Assembly: GCA_027864655.1 (NCBI GenBank)
Contig: JAQAZG010000009.1
Location: 62,001-126,000 of the forward strand
Direction of reading: 5' to 3'
Source: Oleispirillum naphthae
GTDB taxonomy: Bacteria; Pseudomonadota; Alphaproteobacteria; Rhodospirillales; Rhodospirillaceae
Length of the DNA: 64,000 bases
This document shows positions 45,933 through 55,714 of the stretch, piece after piece (within the stretch, counting starts at the first letter, position 1; each line of letters opens with the position of its first letter). Both the position numbers and the translations under genes were made by a program. The notes beneath the pieces are model-generated. The model did no database searches. It worked only from the letters and a program-made list of their open reading frames with translations, and was not told the DNA's origin.

Positions 45933-48428
45933 ATGCACGATCGGCTTATGCACGGCGCTGCGCCGCACGTTCGCGCCGTCGCCGAGGCGCGGCGGCTGTT
46001 GGCCGCGGGCGGCATCACGGCGTTTTCCTGCGACGTTTTCGACACCTTTCTGCTGCGGCGCTGCGCCGAGCCCGCCGGGGTGTACGAGCGCGCCTGCGCG
46101 CTGGCGGGGGTGGCGGAGGCGGGCGCCGCCACCGCAGCGATGTTCGTGGCGCAGCGGCGCAGCGCCGAGGCCAGGGCGCGGCAGGCGGCGAAGGCGGCGC
46201 GCGGCTCGCCGGAGGTGGGGATCGGGGAGATCTACGCACGCTTCCCCCTGCGTCCGTTCGGGCTGGCTGCCGGGTCGGCGGCGGTGCTGGCCGAGGCGGA
46301 GTTCCAGGCGGAGCGGGAGCTGTGCTTCGTCAATCCGGAGATTTGCGGCCTGCTCGCCGAGGCGCGGCAGGCGGGTGCGATGGTGGGGTTCATTTCCGAC
46401 ACCTACTGGGACGAGGCGCGCCTCGCGGAGTTGATCGCGGCGTGCGCGCCGGGGTTCGGCTGGGATTTCCTCTTCGCCTCCTGCGACCGGGGCGGCGGCA
46501 AGTCCGAGACTCTGTTCGACGACTGCCTCAAGGAGCGCAGGCTGAACCCCGCGGCGGCGCTGCACATCGGCGACAACCCCGGCGCGGACGTGGCGGCCCC
46601 GGCCAGGCGCGGCATCGCCGCGGTGCATTACCCGCAGGCGGACCGTCGCCTGGCGCGCATCTTCGTGCGCGAGACCGCGCTGTTCGACCAGATTGCGCTC
46701 GCCGGAAAAACCCGCCTCGACGGCGGCCTGCGCAACCTGCGCCGCAGCGTGGCCGGGGCGGCGCCCGCCGCGGACCCGGCCTTCGCCTGGGGGCTGACCG
46801 TACTCGGCCCGGTGTTCGCCGCCTTCGACCGCTTCGTGGCGGAGCGCGTGGCGCGCCTGCGCGCCGAGGGGCGCTCGGTCGCCGTGGCCTGCGTCGCCCG
46901 CGACGGCCTGCTGCCGCTCCTGATCTGGCGCGATGCGCGCGCCGAGCCGGTCTCCTACATCGAGGTCAATCGCCGCACCGCGCTGATCGCCGCGGCGGAA
47001 AGCGGCAGGATGACGGATTTCTTCAAGCGCATGCCCGCCGTGGACCTCGCCTCCGCCGCGCAGTTCCTCAAGGGCGTCACCGCGCCGATGCGGCGTTTCT
47101 TCGCGCACGCGCCGGGCGGCGTGGTCGGCGGCGCGGACTTCGCCGCGGCGCTGCCGCGGCTGGTGGATGCCGCAACGCTCACGCGCATCGGGCGCGAAGC
47201 GCGCGCCGCGCTGTTCGCGCACCTGGACGCGGCGATGCCGGATCTGGCGGAGGCGACCGACCTGGCGCTCATCGACCTCGGCTATTCCGGCACGGTGCAG
47301 AAGGGCCTGCGCAGCGCGTTCTCCCTGGCCGGGCGGCCGCAGCGGCTGCACGGGCTCTATCTGCTCGGGGTGGACGAGGACCTGGCGGAGATCGCCGAGC
47401 CGGACAGCGCGGAGGGATTCCTCTCCGGCCTCGCCCTGCCGCCCGCGGCGCGGCATGCGGTGCTCGCCAACGTCGCGCTGCTGGAACAGATGTGCGGCGC
47501 GCCCGAAGGCTCGGTGATGGACTACGGCCCCGACGGCGCGGTGCGGCGCGAGCCGGACCTCCGCCCGCCGGAGCAGGCGACGGTGGCCGCCCGCGCCCGC
47601 GACGGCGCGCTCGCCTTCGCCGCGGCGGCGCGCGCGGCGGTGGCGCGCGGCCTGCCCGACCCGCTTGCCGACCCGACGGCGACGCCCTGGCTGGCGGCGA
47701 TTCTGGCGCGCGCCCTGCTGCTCCCCGACGATACGGAGCTCGCCGCCTTCGGCGGACTGAAGCACGACGTCAACCTCGGCACCCGGGCGCTTGTCCCCCT
47801 GGCGGAACCGCAGACCGCCGAAACTCTGGCGCTGGCCAAGCCTCTGCCCGCCGCCTTCGCGGCGCGGCAGCCGCCGATGTGGATGGCGGGCAGCTTCGCC
47901 GCTCTGTCGCCTGCGCTCGGCTTCCTGCATGCGCTCGCCGGGTGCGGCGGGCTGTGCGCGGAGACCTTCGGCGAGGCGGAGATCGGCCCGGCCACGGCGA
48001 TGCTGTTCAAACGCGGCGACATGCAGGCGTGCCTGCCGCTTTCCGTCACCTGCACCCGCACCGGCTTCAACGAGTTGCGCATCCGCGTGCCCCTCCTGGC
48101 GAAGAGCGGCATCGGCGCGGTGATGCTGCCCGCGAGCGCCCTGCCGCCGCGCGGCGCGGTGCGCGGCGTCGTCCTGCAATATGGCGAGACCGCCGCCGCC
48201 GCGATGGCCGCGGCGGACGCGGAGAGCATCCCGGTTTCCGCCCTGCGCGGCGCGGGCATGGCGCTGGACGGCGGCATTCTTTCGGCGCAGGGGGAGGACG
48301 GCTACCTGATGATCCCGGCGCCGGAATTCGCCGCGCCGGTGGCGGTGCTGACCCTCACCATTGCGCCCCTGGACGGCCTGCGCCTGCTCGCCGCCGGCGA
48401 CACTCCGGAGGAGACCGGCCTTGGCTGA
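45933..48428 (+). CDS. HAD-superfamily hydrolase-like protein (COG5610 type), large
   Basis: 831 residues from ATG 45933. The HAD motifs are in the N-terminal third: D34-VF-D37-T, FISDTYWDEA near 152 and IGDNPGADV from residue 212. The middle domain has VACVARDGLLPLLIWRDA near 320 and ALIDLGYSGTVQKGLRSA near 448, as in the large COG5610-type proteins usually found in surface-polysaccharide loci. The C-terminal 250 residues are not recognised and very Ala-rich. It overlaps the methyltransferase gene by eight bases, so the two are translationally coupled. The role is unknown; an action on a phosphorylated sugar or glycan is possible. Confidence 0.72.
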   Translation: MHDRLMHGAAPHVRAVAEARRLLAAGGITAFSCDVFDTFLLRRCAEPAGVYERACALAGVAEAGAATAAMFVAQRRSAEARARQAAKAARGSPEVGIGEIYARFPLRPFGLAAGSAAVLAEAEFQAERELCFVNPEICGLLAEARQAGAMVGFISDTYWDEARLAELIAACAPGFGWDFLFASCDRGGGKSETLFDDCLKERRLNPAAALHIGDNPGADVAAPARRGIAAVHYPQADRRLARIFVRETALFDQIALAGKTRLDGGLRNLRRSVAGAAPAADPAFAWGLTVLGPVFAAFDRFVAERVARLRAEGRSVAVACVARDGLLPLLIWRDARAEPVSYIEVNRRTALIAAAESGRMTDFFKRMPAVDLASAAQFLKGVTAPMRRFFAHAPGGVVGGADFAAALPRLVDAATLTRIGREARAALFAHLDAAMPDLAEATDLALIDLGYSGTVQKGLRSAFSLAGRPQRLHGLYLLGVDEDLAEIAEPDSAEGFLSGLALPPAARHAVLANVALLEQMCGAPEGSVMDYGPDGAVRREPDLRPPEQATVAARARDGALAFAAAARAAVARGLPDPLADPTATPWLAAILARALLLPDDTELAAFGGLKHDVNLGTRALVPLAEPQTAETLALAKPLPAAFAARQPPMWMAGSFAALSPALGFLHALAGCGGLCAETFGEAEIGPATAMLFKRGDMQACLPLSVTCTRTGFNELRIRVPLLAKSGIGAVMLPASALPPRGAVRGVVLQYGETAAAAMAAADAESIPVSALRGAGMALDGGILSAQGEDGYLMIPAPEFAAPVAVLTLTIAPLDGLRLLAAGDTPEETGLG

Positions 48429-49218
48429 CCTGCTGCTGCACTCGCTGGCGGAATTCACCCCCTTCATCCTCTCCCTGCTGGATGCGGCGGAGGCGCGGAA
48501 CACCGTGGAGATCGGCGTGGAATACGGCCTGATATCGCCCACGCTGATCGAACGGGCGCGGCGCGAGGGCGGCGTCCACACCGGCATCGACCCCGCGCCG
48601 CAGCCGGGGGCGGATGCGCTGTTCGAGGGCGGGCACGCCCGCCTCGCCGCCGCGCCCAGCCTGGAAGCCCTGCCCGGCCTGCCGCCGTCGGACGCCTATC
48701 TGGTGGACGGCGACCACAACTACTACACCGTGCTTTCGGAATTGCGGCTGATCCGCGATGCGGCGGCGGCGGCGGGGCGCGGCTTCCCCCTCGTCATCCT
48801 GCACGACATCGGCTGGCCGTGCGCGCGGCGCGACCTCTATTACGCGCCGCAGCGCATTCCGCCCGAGTTCCGCATGCCGCACTCCTTCTCCCTCGGCATG
48901 CGTCCCGGCAAGCCCCTGGCGGGCAAGGGCGGCTTCCGCGGCGAAGGGGTCTTCGCCTGCGCCCTGAACGAGGGCGGGCCGCGCAACGGCGTGCTCACCG
49001 CCCTCGAGGACTTCCTGGAGGAAACGCCGGGCCTGCACCTCTCCTGCATCGCCGCGGTGTTCGGCCTGGGCGTTCTGGCGACGGAAGAAATGGCGGAGCG
49101 GCTGGAGCCTCTGATCTCGCCGCTGCGCGACAACCCGCTGCTGGCGAAGATGGAGCGCAACCGCCTGGACCTCTACATCCGGGTTCTCGACTGGCAGGAC
49201 GGAATCCTGGCGCGCTGA
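48421..49218 (+). CDS. SAM-dependent methyltransferase, class I (Methyltransf_24-like)
   Basis: 265 residues from TTG 48421, chosen for GGAGGAG about eight bases upstream and the overlap with the preceding stop. The glycine-rich SAM loop reads NTVEIGVEYGLISPTLIERA (residues 27-46). It is followed by GIDPAPQPG and YLVDGDHNYYTVLSELRLI near 100 and VILHDIGWPCARRD near 125, the DGDH...HD pattern of Methyltransf_24. The acceptor is unknown; the partner HAD-like protein suggests a glycan or small phosphorylated metabolite. Confidence 0.78.
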   Translation: MADLLLHSLAEFTPFILSLLDAAEARNTVEIGVEYGLISPTLIERARREGGVHTGIDPAPQPGADALFEGGHARLAAAPSLEALPGLPPSDAYLVDGDHNYYTVLSELRLIRDAAAAAGRGFPLVILHDIGWPCARRDLYYAPQRIPPEFRMPHSFSLGMRPGKPLAGKGGFRGEGVFACALNEGGPRNGVLTALEDFLEETPGLHLSCIAAVFGLGVLATEEMAERLEPLISPLRDNPLLAKMERNRLDLYIRVLDWQDGILAR

Positions 49219-49220
49219 GG

Positions 49221-50504
49221 CTAGTCCGGCGCGCCGATGCGGTTGGCGGCGAGAATCTCCCCCACCAGATAGAGCGACCCCGCCGCCAGCAGGCGGCCCG
49301 CCTCCCCCCTTTCCGCGGCCAGCGCATCGCGCCAGCCCGCGTGCGCGGTTACGTTTCCGTGCCCGGCGGCGCGCACCGCATCGGCCAGCGCCGCGGCGGC
49401 AAACGGCGCGGGGGCGCTTTCCACCGGCACGGTGCGGATGGCACGGAGGTGCGGCGCGACGGCGGCAAGATAGCCCGCCGGGTCCTTGGTGGTCTGCATG
49501 CCGAGGACCAGATCCACCGGCCCCTCCGCCGCCCAGGCGGCCAGCACCGGAGCCAGCGCCGCCGCGGCGGACGGGTTGTGCCCGCCGTCCACCCAGAACT
49601 CCCGGCCCAGTTCCGCCACCAGGTCGCCCGCGCCCAGGCGTTGCAGCCGCCCCGGCCAGGAGACCCGCGGCAGCGCCGCCGCGGCGAGCGCATCGGTGAC
49701 CGCCAGCAGGCCGGAGGCATGGGCGGCGACCAGCGCCAGCGCCGCGTTCTCCACCTGGTGCGGGCCGAGGAGAACCGGCTGCGGCGCAGTCACCCGCCAG
49801 CCCGCCGCCGCGACGGAAAAACCGTCCGGGGTTTCCGCGATCTCCCACTCCACGCCGCGCCGCCACGGCACCGCGCCGATCGCCTCCGCATGGCGCAGGA
49901 TCGCCGCCATCGCCTCCGGCGGCTGCGCGGCGATCACCGCGGGCACGCCGGGGCGCAGGATGTGCGCCTTCTCGGTGGCGATTTCGGTCAGGGTATTGCC
50001 CAGAAAGTCCTGGTGGTCGTAGGCGATGGCGGTGAGCACCGCGGCGCGCGGCCGCGCCACCACGTTGGTGGCGTCCAGCCGCCCGCCGAGGCCGGTCTCC
50101 AGCAGGCAGGCCTCCGCCGGGGCGCGGGCGAAGGCGAGCAAGGCCGCCGCCGTGGTCGCCTCGAAGAAGGTGATCGTCTGCCCCGCGTTGGCCGCCTCCA
50201 CTTCTTCCAGAAGCGCCGCCAGGGCCTCGTCGGAGGGCAGCGCCCCGGCGATGCGCACCCGCTCGGCGAAGCGCACCAGATGCGGCGAGGTGTAGGCATG
50301 CGCCCGCCGCCCGGCGGCGGCGAAGAGGGCGGACAGCGTCGCCACCGCCGAGCCCTTGCCGTTGGTCCCGGCGACGTGGATCACCGGCGGCAGGGCCTGC
50401 TGCGGGTTGCCGAGGTCGGCGAGCAGCCGCCACATGCGCGCGAGCGAAAGATCGATGACCCTGGGATGCAGCCGCGTGAAGCGGTCGAGAACCGCGTCAA
50501 GCAT
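49221..50504 (-). CDS. folC: Folylpolyglutamate synthase / dihydrofolate synthase
   Basis: 427 residues. Mur-ligase-like ATPase with the P-loop HVAGTNGKGSAVATLSALF near 43, the ATTAAALLAFARAPAEACLL region near 115 and GGRLDATNVVARPRAAVLT near 140; the C-terminal domain has WVDGGHNPSAAAAL near 295. It attaches glutamate to dihydropteroate and to folates. It overlaps accD by eight bases and ends the pyrF...folC gene string. Confidence 0.93.
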   Translation of the reverse strand: MLDAVLDRFTRLHPRVIDLSLARMWRLLADLGNPQQALPPVIHVAGTNGKGSAVATLSALFAAAGRRAHAYTSPHLVRFAERVRIAGALPSDEALAALLEEVEAANAGQTITFFEATTAAALLAFARAPAEACLLETGLGGRLDATNVVARPRAAVLTAIAYDHQDFLGNTLTEIATEKAHILRPGVPAVIAAQPPEAMAAILRHAEAIGAVPWRRGVEWEIAETPDGFSVAAAGWRVTAPQPVLLGPHQVENAALALVAAHASGLLAVTDALAAAALPRVSWPGRLQRLGAGDLVAELGREFWVDGGHNPSAAAALAPVLAAWAAEGPVDLVLGMQTTKDPAGYLAAVAPHLRAIRTVPVESAPAPFAAAALADAVRAAGHGNVTAHAGWRDALAAERGEAGRLLAAGSLYLVGEILAANRIGAPD

Positions 50505-51423
50505 CGGGGGCGGCGTCGATCAGCTTCGTCTCCTGCCCCGGATAGGCGAGAATCGTCGCCGAGGGGAAGGGACGGCACAGAATGTCGAGAATCGCCGCGA
50601 TCTCCGCCTTGATGTCGCGGCGGTCGGCGATGCGGTCGATGCGGCCGCGCCGCCGCGCCGCCGCCGCGCCGACCACGCCGCCGCGCGGCGCAAGAAACGC
50701 GGGCGTGTCCATCGGCGCGAAGGGGTCGGCGGGCGGCGGGCCGAGCCGCGCCTCCGGCTCCGCCAGAACCACGTCCGCCTGCTGCAACAGCGCCTCGGAG
50801 ATCGGGTCGAACGCCGGGTCGGCCAACACCACGATGAGCGGCAGGTTGCGCTCCGCCACCTTGCGCAACGCCAGAATCACCCGCGGCAACTGCAACAGCG
50901 CAAACGCCCCGTCGGGAATGCGCGGCCCCTGGCTGCCGGTGACGACGAGCAACGGCGCATCCTGCAACACCGCCAGCTCGGCGGCGGCCACCACCGCCTC
51001 CCCCGCCGCCGCGCCCGCCGTGCCGCAGAGGAAATGCGGCTCGAACGCCGCGATCACCGCGCCGCGCCCGTCGATGCGGCCGTGCGCCACCGCCACCGCC
51101 TCCGCCTCGCGGCTCTGCGCCGCAGCCTCCTTCAGCCGCTCGCCATAGCGCCGCGCATCGCGGAACTTCAACGGATCGGCGGGCGCGCCGGGAATCTCGA
51201 TGCGCGCCCAGCTCTCCGCATCCAGCAGCAGGTCGAACCGCCGCGCCGCGGACAGCGTCAGATGATGGTCGCAGTGCGGGCAAATGCGCCAGTTGGCGTC
51301 GAGGTCGCGGTGAAACACCGTCGCCCCGCACTTCGGACAGGTCACCCACTGCGCCTCGCGCAGCACCCGCGGCGATATCCACCGCCGCAAGGTCGGCCGT
51401 ACGAAATTGGTGAGCCAACTCAT
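50497..51423 (-). CDS. accD: Acetyl-CoA carboxylase carboxyltransferase subunit beta
   Basis: 308 residues from ATG 51423 (MSWLTNFVRPTLRRW). Zinc ribbon C29, C32, C48, C51 (CPKC...CPHC), then the crotonase-like fold with LCGTAGAAAGEAVVAAAE near 170 (oxyanion loop) and a C-terminal LDILCRPF. With AccA it makes malonyl-CoA for fatty-acid synthesis. In related genomes it directly follows trpA; here 2.1 kb of other genes intervene. Confidence 0.94.
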   Translation of the reverse strand: MSWLTNFVRPTLRRWISPRVLREAQWVTCPKCGATVFHRDLDANWRICPHCDHHLTLSAARRFDLLLDAESWARIEIPGAPADPLKFRDARRYGERLKEAAAQSREAEAVAVAHGRIDGRGAVIAAFEPHFLCGTAGAAAGEAVVAAAELAVLQDAPLLVVTGSQGPRIPDGAFALLQLPRVILALRKVAERNLPLIVVLADPAFDPISEALLQQADVVLAEPEARLGPPPADPFAPMDTPAFLAPRGGVVGAAAARRRGRIDRIADRRDIKAEIAAILDILCRPFPSATILAYPGQETKLIDAAPDA

Positions 51424-51650
51424 CCCGTTTCCCCCGGTAATACCCGGCCAGGGCTCCACCCTGGACCCGCTGGGGGCGCGGCCCCCGAACCCCATTAGGA
51501 ATAATCCGCTTTGTGGAAAAAACAAATGGGTTGCGGTCTGGGGAAGGCAATCAAGGACGTGGGCGCTGCCCACCCCAGCCGGGGCCTGGAGGCCTCGCCC
51601 CCCCGCTCATTTTGGTTATGGGAGGTGGCGAATTTATCGATTACCGCCGT
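51424..51650. repeat. Spacer with GC-rich repeat-like sequence downstream of mipA
   Basis: 227 bases. It contains CCACCCTGGACCCGCTGGGG (51452-51471), similar to the element at 45708, several GGGC/GCCC stems (for example GTGGGCGCTGCCCAC, 51560-51574), and GGTTATGGGAGG (51615-51626), identical to 45826-45837. No supported gene. It is one boundary of the trpA-accD islet. Confidence 0.45.
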
Positions 51651-52496
51651 TCAGAAACGGTAGGCGATGGCGGTAGTGAGGATGAACTGGTTGGCGGAAC
51701 CATCGCCATCGACCAGTGGGCTGTCGGCGGCGTCACCGAGCAGGCGGGTGTATCCGAGCCCGCCGCTCAGAAGCCAATGTTCGGCGAACGACCAGTCGAG
51801 GCGAGCGGAGAGGCCCGCGTCGGAGAAACCCGACCCCGCTTCGAAGCGGACGTGGCCGGAGCGTGCCGCCTGAGCTGGTGAAACCCCGAAATACGCCTGC
51901 ATTTCGTCATCGTCCGCCCAGCGGAGGTTGCCGGAAAGGGTGAGTGTGGTGCGGGGAGTCACCGGCAGCGTATGGCCGACGAACAGCGAGAAGGTATCGC
52001 CATTGGTTTCGTCGGTAATGTCGGCTTCGTATTTGATGCCGTAGGAGGTGCCGATGCGGCGCGGATTCGCGGGCTCGCTCGCCAGGGTGATGCGGGCGAT
52101 CCCCTGCCCATCGATGTCGCCCATGCCCTTGAGTGCGTCGTTGTCGTCGGCATCGCGTCCGAAACGATAGCCGCCGCCGAGACGCAGGGTGAAGTTGCGG
52201 GTCGGGGTGGCGACCCGCGCGACGCCGACGTCGACGCCGTTGGGGAAACCCGCCTGCACGTCGATCAGGCCGAGGCTGGTCTTGTAGCCGGAGGCAGGCG
52301 AGGCCGCCGCCTCACCGCTCCAACCGTAGTACAGCATCGGCAATGGCGTGGCTTCGTAGTCGTCGGAGCCGAGGTAGTCGGGCTTCCAGCCCGCGCCCGC
52401 GCCGAGGATGAGTTGGGATTCGGCGTGTGCGGCGCTGCAGAAGGCAAGGCCTGCGAAAGCGGTAAGCGCGGCGCGGCGCAAAACCGATGGCATCAT
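51651..52496 (-). CDS. MipA/OmpV-family outer-membrane protein
   Basis: 281 residues from ATG 52496, with AGGA upstream. Signal peptide with cleavage after AHAE near residue 25. Then the MipA/OmpV pattern: ILGAGAGWKPDYLGSDDYEA, then PLPMLYYGW, repeated amphipathic strands and a terminal aromatic residue (AYRF), as needed for outer-membrane insertion. Beta-barrel scaffold or porin-like protein whose substrate is unknown. Last of a three-gene islet transcribed in the trp direction. Confidence 0.83.
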   Translation of the reverse strand: MMPSVLRRAALTAFAGLAFCSAAHAESQLILGAGAGWKPDYLGSDDYEATPLPMLYYGWSGEAAASPASGYKTSLGLIDVQAGFPNGVDVGVARVATPTRNFTLRLGGGYRFGRDADDNDALKGMGDIDGQGIARITLASEPANPRRIGTSYGIKYEADITDETNGDTFSLFVGHTLPVTPRTTLTLSGNLRWADDDEMQAYFGVSPAQAARSGHVRFEAGSGFSDAGLSARLDWSFAEHWLLSGGLGYTRLLGDAADSPLVDGDGSANQFILTTAIAYRF

Positions 52497-52500
52497 GATT

Positions 52501-52734
52501 TCAGTCCTTTTCCTGCGGGTCATCAGCCCCGGTTTCCACGTATTCGAGAAGGTCTCCCGGCTGGCATTGGAGCGTGGCGCAAATCGCCGCAAGCGTCGAG
52601 AATCGCACCGCGCGGGCCTTGCCGGTCTTGAGAATCGACAGGTTGGCGAGAGTCACCCCGACCGCATCGGAAAGGTCGGACAGCTTCATCTTGCGCCGCG
52701 CCAGCATCACGTCGAGGTTCACCATGATCGGCAT
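52501..52734 (-). CDS. Small Cro/CI-type HTH regulator (YozG-like)
   Basis: 77 residues. LDVMLARRKMKLSDLSDAVG, then VTLANLSILKTGKARAVRFS and LAAICATLQCQPGDLLEY match the YozG/HTH_26 family very closely. These small regulators almost always accompany DUF2975 membrane proteins, and one is encoded nine bases upstream here (52744-53274). The N-terminal Met is at 52734 or 52725. Likely local repressor of the islet promoter at 53305-53334. Confidence 0.87.
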   Translation of the reverse strand: MPIMVNLDVMLARRKMKLSDLSDAVGVTLANLSILKTGKARAVRFSTLAAICATLQCQPGDLLEYVETGADDPQEKD

Positions 52735-52743
52735 CGTCCGCTC

Positions 52744-53274
52744 CTAGATCGTCAGATCGGCGTCGGCCTTCAGCGAAAGACCGATCTCGGCGATACGCGT
52801 GAACACGAAGAACAGCGCGGTGAAGAGAAAGATATGAATGCGGACGATGTCGAACACCGACATCTCCGGCAGCGCGGGCAGGGCATCGGCGAAGACCAGG
52901 TAAACGGCAATCGCCGGATGCTCCAGGGTTTCAAGGACGGCGAAGCCAAGCAGAGCATGGGAGAGACGGCGGAACCGCGCGACCACCCGCTGCGAAAAGT
53001 ACTCGCCAGCGGAGAGAAGCCGGGCAACCGCTTCGATCTGCAGGAACGCCACCAGCCACGCCAGCTTCGACACCCATTGCAGGGTTTGCAGCACCATCCA
53101 GTGGGCCTCCCCCAGGTCGGGACGCGCCCACGCGTGGTCCGTGCCCGCGAATTCCACCGAAAAACTCGTGCCGACGACAAGACGATAGGCGAACTCGAAC
53201 ACCAGCAGCGGCAGTGCGCCGAGAGCGAGCCCGTGCAGGCAGAAGATCAGCTTTTTCATGTCGGGATTGTTCAT
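52744..53274 (-). CDS. DUF2975 membrane protein
   Basis: 176 residues from ATG 53274 (MNNPDMKKLIFCLHGL) with GGAG about ten bases upstream. A longer frame from 53370 would swallow a good promoter (53305-53334), so I prefer the short form. It has four membrane helices with the DUF2975 layout: LGALPLLVFEF, LAWLVAFLQIEAVARLLSAG with the GEYFSQRV motif, then LLGFAVLETL and HIFLFTALFFVFTRIAEIG near the end. Function unknown; the family pairs with YozG-like HTH proteins. Confidence 0.83.
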   Translation of the reverse strand: MNNPDMKKLIFCLHGLALGALPLLVFEFAYRLVVGTSFSVEFAGTDHAWARPDLGEAHWMVLQTLQWVSKLAWLVAFLQIEAVARLLSAGEYFSQRVVARFRRLSHALLGFAVLETLEHPAIAVYLVFADALPALPEMSVFDIVRIHIFLFTALFFVFTRIAEIGLSLKADADLTI

Positions 53275-53304
53275 GGCCGCACGCTCCACCGCTTCGTCGG
53301 TCGG

Positions 53305-53334
53305 ATTATTGGTGCGAATGATCTCGTTAGTCAA
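53305..53334 (-). promoter_or_regulatory. Promoter of the DUF2975-HTH-mipA islet
   Basis: On the minus strand TTGACT (53329-53334) is followed after 18 bases by AATAAT (53305-53310), in the only AT-rich patch of the neighbourhood. The expected start site is about 25 bases before ATG 53274. The islet therefore has its own promoter and need not depend on the trp transcript. Confidence 0.6.
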
Positions 53335-53492
53335 CGAATAATTATCGATGAACGATATATTAAGCGCCATACCATCGTGGCGGAGGAGTAAGGGAATGGG
53401 ATGCAAGGGCCGGTCGGCCCTTGCCGGGTGTGGGCAGCGCCCACGGGTTTTTCGGGTCAGGGCAGCACCCGGCCTTTTTGTTGAAGGCGTGG

Positions 53493-53515
53493 ACCCCCGG
53501 ATCAAGTCCGGGGGT
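53493..53515. repeat. Intergenic palindromic repeat (ACCCCCGGA / TCCGGGGGT)
   Basis: Nine-pair stem with loop TCAAG inside GGACCCCCGGATCAAGTCCG followed by GGGGTGACGG. I recognise GGATCAAGTCCG-centred hairpins as a common intergenic repeat of alphaproteobacterial chromosomes. It lies between trpA and the islet, at the islet's second boundary. Confidence 0.6.
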
Positions 53516-53546
53516 GACGGCCGGGGGCAGCGCGCCCCGGCCCTTT

Positions 53547-54389
53547 TTACTGCCGCGCGCCGCGCACGCCCTGGGCCAGATCGGCGACGAAGGCGAGGGT
53601 ATCGGGCACCGCCCGGGGCGTGGGTTTGCCGTTTGCGTCCAGCCCGGCGGCGAGGCGGTCGATCACCGCGGAGCCGACCACCGCGGCGTCGGCGACGCGG
53701 GCGACGGTGGCGGCGGCTTGCGGCGTCTTGATGCCGAAGCCGACGGCGATGGGCAGGCTGGTGTGGCGTTTCAGCCGGGCGACGGCGGCGGCCACCGCGT
53801 CGGCGGCGGCGCTGACCGTGCCGGTGATGCCGAGCACCGAGACGTAGTAGAGGAAGCCGCCCGCGTATTTGAGGATGGCGGGCAGGCGCGCGTCGTCGGA
53901 GGTGGGGGTGGAGAGGCAGATGAAGGCGACGCCGTGTGCGGCGAGCACCGGCTGGATTTCGTCGGCCTCTTCCGGCGGCACATCGACGACGATCACGCCG
54001 TCCACCCCTGCGGCGGCGGCGTCGATGGCGAAGCGTTGCGCGCCGTAGGTGTCGATGGGGTTGTAGTAGCCCATCAGCACGACCGGCGTGTCCGCCTCGG
54101 TCTTGCGGAAGTCCTTCACCATGGCGAGGGTACGGTTCATGCAGGCCCCGGAGGCGAGCGCGCGGAGCGCCGCCCTCTGGATCGACGGGCCGTCGGCCAT
54201 GGGGTCGGAGAACGGCATGCCGAGTTCGATGATGTCCGCCCCCGCGCCGGGCAGCCCGGCGAGCAGTTGTGCGGAGGTTTCGAGGTCCGGGTCCGAGGCG
54301 GTGACGTAGACCACGAGGCCCGCCCGGTCTTCCGCCTTGAGCGCCGCGAAGCGGCGGGTCAGGCGGTTGTTCGCGAATGCGTTTTCCAT
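53547..54389 (-). CDS. trpA: Tryptophan synthase alpha subunit
   Basis: 280 residues. TIM barrel with the catalytic Glu in IIELGMPFSDPMADGPSIQR near 52, Asp in VVLMGYYNPIDTYG near 105 (the D60/E49 pair region) and the phosphate loop VGFGIKTPQAA near 215. It cleaves indole-glycerol phosphate to indole. One base separates it from trpB. Confidence 0.96.
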   Translation of the reverse strand: MENAFANNRLTRRFAALKAEDRAGLVVYVTASDPDLETSAQLLAGLPGAGADIIELGMPFSDPMADGPSIQRAALRALASGACMNRTLAMVKDFRKTEADTPVVLMGYYNPIDTYGAQRFAIDAAAAGVDGVIVVDVPPEEADEIQPVLAAHGVAFICLSTPTSDDARLPAILKYAGGFLYYVSVLGITGTVSAAADAVAAAVARLKRHTSLPIAVGFGIKTPQAAATVARVADAAVVGSAVIDRLAAGLDANGKPTPRAVPDTLAFVADLAQGVRGARQ

Positions 54390-54390
54390 T

Positions 54391-55602
<1,212 letters not shown>

Positions 55603-55714
55603 GGACTGCTCTCTTGTCGGCAGGGCGCGCGCCTCGCCGGGAAGGGCAAGGGCGGCGCCGCATCATGAAAGGGTTGAATGACGCGTCGGCGCGTCGAAAT
55701 CCAGGAAAAAAGCG

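Noticed and set aside
53275-53370. Longer N-terminus for the DUF2975 protein starting at 53370
   Set aside because: It would place a good -35/-10 pair inside the coding region, and the extra residues do not resemble the family; the ATG at 53274 has a better Shine-Dalgarno sequence.
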